A stretch of 64,000 nt of DNA from Microvirga sp. SRT01 (GTDB taxonomy: Bacteria > Pseudomonadota > Alphaproteobacteria > Sphingomonadales > Sphingomonadaceae): NCBI GenBank assembly GCA_018139225.1, contig JAGSNX010000004.1, forward strand, positions 310,001-374,000, read 5' to 3'. How positions within the stretch are numbered: the first letter of the stretch is position 1; every line of letters starts with the position of its first letter. Below the pieces are notes generated by a model. The model ran no database searches and was not told where the DNA came from. It worked only from the letters and a program-made list of their open reading frames with translations. This document shows, piece after piece, positions 60,056 through 64,000 of the stretch. Position numbers and translations under genes: made by a program.

Positions 60056-61725
60056 GCAACGAAGCGATCATCGAGACTGAACCGCGCCGGGAAGCATCGT
60101 CGAAGGCGACCCGCTTCATCTTAGCATCGGGACTGGCGTCGCTCCTCATCGGCGCTGCGGAGCCCGAAACGCGGGTCGCCGTGACGCTGCAGCCCGACCT
60201 CGCCGAGGACGCGAGCGGCCGGCTGCTGTTGTTCGCCGCACGGGCGACGAGCGAGAATATGACAAGCGACGCTGTCGACCTTGAGCGTGGAGAGGACGTA
60301 TCGGTCGCGGCGCGCGACGTGGCGAGTTTTGGAACCAGTCGCTCCGCGACGATCAATACACGGACAGCGGCCTTCCCCGCCAGCTTCGCAACGCTGGCGC
60401 CGGGCACCTACCGCGTGCAGGCGGTGCTCGATCGCAACGGCGACTACAACTTTACCGGTCGGGGACCTGGGGACCTCGCATCCAAGGTCGTCACAGTACA
60501 CTTCCCGCTATCATCGATGCCGACCCTCCAACTCGAGCATGCGGTGCCGCCGGAGACCGACCAGTTCGACACGACCGGGCTGCCTCTCGTCGCGGCGGAG
60601 CAGATCGCCGCATCCCGACCGCATCTTCACGATGAGCGAATGCCATCCAAAGTGCTGACGCGCTTTCACGGCGCGAACCAGGCGGTGGCCGCATGGGTGC
60701 TGACCCCGCCGGGCTATAACGCCATGTCGCGCACGACCTATCCCACCGTCTACACGGCCACTGCGTTCGGCACGGGACACAAGCTGGCCGGCCAGCAGCT
60801 TTCGCGCATGTGGCACCTGATGAAAACCGGCGTCATGCCGCCGATGATCTGGGTCGCCCTTGATCACTCGTCTCGGAACGGCACGACTGAATTCGCCGAC
60901 GGCGTGAACAACGGCCCTTTGGGCGAGGCGCTGGTCGAGGAGGTTATTCCCGCCCTCGAAGCCAAATACAGAATGGATGCCAAACCGTCCGGCCGTTTTC
61001 TGACGGGGCACAGCTCGGGCGGCTGGTTCGCGCTCTGGGCTATCGTCCGCTACCCGCAACTCTTCGGCGGCAGCTGGGCGACGGCGCCCGACCCGGTCGA
61101 TTTCCACGACTTTCTCGGCGTCGATCTCTATGCAGCCGGCGCGAACATGTATCGTGCCCCTGACGGCAAGCCGCGCCCGCTCGAACGCGATCACGACAAG
61201 GTGCTCGGCACTATCGAGGAAGCTGCCCGGCTGGAAAGCGTTCTCGGTCACAGCGGCGGGCAGCTCCGCTCGTTCGAATGGGTCTTTTCTCCTCGCCAGC
61301 GCGACGGCGAGCCCGCCTTCCTGTTCGACCGGGAAACTGGCGCTGTCGATCCTGCCGTCGCGGCCTATTGGCGTGAGCGCTACGACATCGGGCACCGGAT
61401 CGAAGCCGACTGGCCGCGGCTGGGCAGGTATGTCGATGGCAAGGTCCATGTCGTGGTTGGAACCGCCGATTCCTACTACCTCGACGGTCCGGTGCGTCAG
61501 CTCGATGCCGCGTTTCGCAAAGTCGGCGGTCACGCCGACTTTCGCTACGTGCCAGGCGCGACGCACAGCATGCCGATGCTCTACACGACAGACGGCGACC
61601 GCAACGCATTGTGGAAGGAGATGTCGCGCGCGATATATGCGATGGCCAGACCCGGCCAAATGTGGGGTGCACCTTCTCGCGCCGTTTTTACCCCGCCACC
61701 GCCCGCGCGAGCGCGCCAGCACTGA
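60052..61725 (+). CDS. Esterase-family alpha/beta hydrolase with an N-terminal beta domain
   Basis: 557 residues: hydrophobic N-terminal segment (FILASGLASLLIGAA, about 22-36) that may export it, an N-terminal beta-rich domain of about 170 residues (APGTYRVQAVLDRNGDYNFT), and a PF00756-type esterase domain with nucleophile TGHSSGGWFALW and a C-terminal His in PGATHSMPM. It is longer than simple enterochelin-esterase-like proteins. GTG at 60052 overlaps the racemase stop (GTGA). The substrate is unknown. Confidence 0.87.
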   Translation: MSNEAIIETEPRREASSKATRFILASGLASLLIGAAEPETRVAVTLQPDLAEDASGRLLLFAARATSENMTSDAVDLERGEDVSVAARDVASFGTSRSATINTRTAAFPASFATLAPGTYRVQAVLDRNGDYNFTGRGPGDLASKVVTVHFPLSSMPTLQLEHAVPPETDQFDTTGLPLVAAEQIAASRPHLHDERMPSKVLTRFHGANQAVAAWVLTPPGYNAMSRTTYPTVYTATAFGTGHKLAGQQLSRMWHLMKTGVMPPMIWVALDHSSRNGTTEFADGVNNGPLGEALVEEVIPALEAKYRMDAKPSGRFLTGHSSGGWFALWAIVRYPQLFGGSWATAPDPVDFHDFLGVDLYAAGANMYRAPDGKPRPLERDHDKVLGTIEEAARLESVLGHSGGQLRSFEWVFSPRQRDGEPAFLFDRETGAVDPAVAAYWRERYDIGHRIEADWPRLGRYVDGKVHVVVGTADSYYLDGPVRQLDAAFRKVGGHADFRYVPGATHSMPMLYTTDGDRNALWKEMSRAIYAMARPGQMWGAPSRAVFTPPPPARARQH

Positions 61726-61770
61726 TCTTGCAGTTTATCCGGAAGCCTTGAGTCACTGCTGGGCCGCACA

Positions 61771-62631
61771 TCATGCGGTCGCGTTTACGAGATGGTCCGT
61801 TACCGTCGAGATGAATGCGCGAAGACGCTGAAGACGCCGTAGGTCCCGGTGGTATCCCATCCAGATGTCTCGCGCTGGAGGTTGCGTCGGCACTTCCAGT
61901 GTGCGGATCCCCGGGATCTGATTGCCGACTACGCGGGGCAGGACAGCGATGCCAATGCCTTGCCGGCACATGCGCCCCTGGACGTTGCGGTTGTTCGATC
62001 GCACGACCGGTCTTGCGTTCGGGAAGCTCTCGATGAGCCACGCGATGTCGGGAAAATGACCCGTGGATGTGTCGTGGGTGATCAGCCGGGATCCGGTCCC
62101 GTCGCCATATTTGGGATCAGCTGCTTCCTCGGCGATGTAGGCGCCATATTCGAGCCTGAAGAGCCGCCGCTGAACGACATCGGCAGTGTCGAACGGAACA
62201 ATACGAAAGGCGACGTCGGCCTCCCGTTGGGCAAGGTTGAACAGGCGCGTGCCGGTCAGTATCTCGACGTCGACATTGGGATAGGCCTTTGAGAAGTCCG
62301 CCAGGATGGGGGGCAGGACATAGGCCCCGAACCAGTCCGCCGACGAAATGCGCAGACTGCCCTTGAGATCCTGCTCCTGCCCTGCAAGCCGACGCTCCAT
62401 GGCCAGCGCGCCTTCTTCCATCTGCTCGGCCAGCGCGATGACACCCTGGCCCTCATCGGTCAGGACAAGACCGTCCGCTGTACGCTGAAAGAGCGTGTGA
62501 CCGATTGCCTGCTCCAGTGCGCGGAGGCGCCTGCCGACGGTCGGATGGCTTGTCTGAAGAGTGCGCGCGGCGCCACCGAGCGTACCAGCTCGCGCGACAG
62601 CGAGAAAAACCCTGACGTCACTCCATTCCAT
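61771..62631 (-). CDS. LysR family transcriptional regulator
   Basis: The 286-residue regulator starts MEWSDVRVFLAVARAGTLGG, a helix-turn-helix (AARTLQTSHPTVGRRLRALE, LFQRTADGLVLTDEG) with a coiled linker and a two-lobed substrate-binding domain (DVEILTGTRLFNLAQREADV). The frame is open five codons further. It is divergent from the SDR gene at 62734, and should control it by the usual LysR layout. Confidence 0.93.
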   Translation of the reverse strand: MEWSDVRVFLAVARAGTLGGAARTLQTSHPTVGRRLRALEQAIGHTLFQRTADGLVLTDEGQGVIALAEQMEEGALAMERRLAGQEQDLKGSLRISSADWFGAYVLPPILADFSKAYPNVDVEILTGTRLFNLAQREADVAFRIVPFDTADVVQRRLFRLEYGAYIAEEAADPKYGDGTGSRLITHDTSTGHFPDIAWLIESFPNARPVVRSNNRNVQGRMCRQGIGIAVLPRVVGNQIPGIRTLEVPTQPPARDIWMGYHRDLRRLQRLRAFISTVTDHLVNATA

Positions 62632-62733
62632 CGCCGCCACCCGCACAAAACTGAACGCGTAGAATACAGCTACGTCAGTTCAAGAACAAATCTAAACACC
62701 TAGATCTTCTCCATCATCTGGAGGTTCATAGTC

Positions 62734-63558
62734 ATGAAAACCTGGCTCATCACAGGCTGCTCGAGCGGCTTCGGCCAACGGCTTGCGCTCGCGACGGCAC
62801 GCCGGGGCGATCGGGTCGTCGCGACGGCCCGCAACGTCAAGGCGATCGAGGAGATGGCGGAGCCATTCGACGATCGCATGATCACCTTGCAACTCGACGT
62901 AACTGATGCGGGGGCGGCCAGGGCGGCGATCGCAAAGGCTGTCGATGCCTTTGGCGGGATCGACGTCCTCGTGAACAATGCCGGCTACGCACTGTTCGGT
63001 GCGATCGAGGAAGGCAGGCCCGAGGAATATCGGCCGATGTTCGAGGTGAACGTCTTCGGTCTGATTGAAACCACCAGAGCCGCGCTTCCGGCTTTGCGAC
63101 GTTCGGGCGGAACGATCGTCAACATGTCGTCCGGTGCCGGCATCGAGGGCCGCGGCGGCGGAGGTTATTATCACGCCGCCAAGTTCGCCGTGGAAGGGAT
63201 TTCCGAAGCGCTCGCCGGCGAGCTAAAGCCGTTCGGCATTCGCGTGCTGATCGTCGAGCCTGGGCCGTTCCGCACCGATTTCCTGGGCCGTTCGATCACG
63301 ATGGCGGCTAACGAAATGCCGGAATACGCGGCAACCTCGCGCAGGAACTATCGCGACACCAACGACGGCAATCAGGCGGGCGATCCCGACAAAGCGGTGG
63401 CGGTGATCCTCGAGGCAGTCGACGCCGAAGACGCCCCACTTCATCTCCCGCTCGGCCCGGCGGCGCACACAATCGCCGAGCGCAAGCTGGCAGCGTTCCG
63501 CAGCGACATCGACGCCTGGCGCGATATCACGATCGCCACCGATTTCGACCGGGGCTGA
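62734..63558 (+). CDS. SDR family oxidoreductase
   Basis: 274 residues, complete: MKTWLITGCSSGFGQRLALA (cofactor loop), VLVNNAGYALFG, NMSSGAGIEG, YYHAAKFAVEGIS (Y-x3-K), VEPGPFRTDF. It resembles the SDR at 52498-53345 in order and length, including the EVNVFG and PGPFRTD type blocks. It has GGAGG upstream of the ATG. With the divergent LysR gene and the downstream hydrolase it forms a small catabolic or detoxification unit. Confidence 0.92.
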   Translation: MKTWLITGCSSGFGQRLALATARRGDRVVATARNVKAIEEMAEPFDDRMITLQLDVTDAGAARAAIAKAVDAFGGIDVLVNNAGYALFGAIEEGRPEEYRPMFEVNVFGLIETTRAALPALRRSGGTIVNMSSGAGIEGRGGGGYYHAAKFAVEGISEALAGELKPFGIRVLIVEPGPFRTDFLGRSITMAANEMPEYAATSRRNYRDTNDGNQAGDPDKAVAVILEAVDAEDAPLHLPLGPAAHTIAERKLAAFRSDIDAWRDITIATDFDRG

Positions 63559-63608
63559 GCGCTGGCCGCCAGTTTTGATGAACGTCAGTAACGAACGGGA
63601 GAGCAATC

Positions 63609-64000
63609 ATGATCGCGACTTTGCACGGGTTTACCCAGCAACTGGTGCAGGTGAACGGCATCAAGATCAACGCCGTCACAGGCGGCGCAGGGCCGCCAAT
63701 CCTGCTGCTTCACGGCTGGCCTGAAACGTGGTGGGAATGGCACAAGGTGATGCCGCTGCTGGCCGAGCATTTCAGCGTGGTCGCCATCGATCTGCGCGGC
63801 GCGGGTTTCTCCGACTGCCCGCAGGGCGGCTATGACAAGGCGACAATGGCGCGCGACGCGCATGATGTGATGGTTGCCCTCGGCCACTTCCGCTACGCCG
63901 TGTGTGGACATGACATCGGCGGAATGGTCGCCTTGCCACAGGCCGCCCTTCATCGCGAGGCGGTCACCCACCTTACTGTCCTCGACGTCCCACTACCGGG
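63609..64000 (+). CDS. Alpha/beta hydrolase (epoxide hydrolase/haloalkane dehalogenase-like), 3' end outside the window
   Basis: The visible 130 residues (MIATLHGFTQQLVQVNGIKI at the start) have HGWPETWWEW, the oxyanion block of epoxide hydrolases, DLRGAGFSDCP and the nucleophile elbow VCGHDIGGMV with Asp as the nucleophile. An Asp nucleophile after GH points to epoxide hydrolases, dehalogenases or related esters. The catalytic His and cap lie beyond the window. Confidence 0.88.
   Translation, partial: MIATLHGFTQQLVQVNGIKINAVTGGAGPPILLLHGWPETWWEWHKVMPLLAEHFSVVAIDLRGAGFSDCPQGGYDKATMARDAHDVMVALGHFRYAVCGHDIGGMVALPQAALHREAVTHLTVLDVPLP

Overview
This 64-kb, GC-rich window looks like chromosome (or a large replicon) of an alphaproteobacterium of the Sphingomonadaceae, most likely Sphingomonas or a close relative. 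The support is two secreted proteins with the sphingomonad type of PEP-CTERM tail (PEPxxWAMM followed by a hydrophobic stretch and RRRR), several small DUF6894-type proteins, a DUF3489/DUF2924/serine-recombinase triplet, and codon use rich in GC at third positions. No rRNA, tRNA or CRISPR array was seen.

Layout. 0-6.6 kb: the end of a hypothetical protein, an L,D-transpeptidase with a small lipoprotein, then a split and divergent version of the E. coli yjfI-J-K-L-M/yjfC cluster (DUF2170, PspA/IM30 and glutathionylspermidine-synthase-like on minus; DUF2491, DUF350 and DUF1190 on plus), an envelope-associated set. 6.6-8.6 kb: two IS6-family copies, one decayed, around a host-gene fragment. 8.9-12.9 kb: two PEP-CTERM proteins, an AraC regulator, a small secreted protein and an orphan terminator. 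13-20.6 kb: a block bounded by two solo IS6-type terminal repeats, holding a GH43 and a GH27 glycosidase, the recombinase triplet and a DEDDh exonuclease. 20.8-25.3 kb: TonB-dependent receptor divergent from a desaturase and a PhnD-like protein. 25.3-28.2 kb: a YeiH-type exporter with two frameshifts, a small Cys-rich protein, and an HxlR regulator cut by an IS5-family element.

28.6-40 kb is rich in signalling genes: a four-PAS hybrid histidine kinase; a divergent cluster of exported truncated haemoglobin + DUF3034 outer-membrane-like protein against a cupredoxin-like protein + GGDEF/EAL protein; and three Crp/Fnr regulators with two DUF6894-type small proteins. 40-47.6 kb carries a translationally coupled PadR operon, a class A beta-lactamase-like protein without the general-base glutamate, an aldo/keto reductase and several small stress-type proteins.

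47.9-52.3 kb is an arsenic operon arsR-arsC-arsB-arsN2-arsH bounded by two copies of a 28-bp palindromic site, beside a small tyrosine recombinase gene that carries one nonsense codon. 52.5-64 kb is redox and detoxification metabolism with dedicated regulators: SDR/TetR pair, EthD-like and BdcA-like proteins, ECF sigma factor with NrsF-type anti-sigma, DoxX/DUF308-like membrane protein, Ohr, a pyridine-nucleotide disulfide oxidoreductase, Asp/Glu racemase, esterase, LysR/SDR pair, and the start of an epoxide-hydrolase-like enzyme cut by the window edge.

The strongest leads for something little described are the truncated haemoglobin/DUF3034/cupredoxin/GGDEF-EAL cluster, a possible redox-gas input to c-di-GMP, and the ars operon framed by recombinase-like palindromes. 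All functional statements rest on reading motifs by eye; no database search was run.
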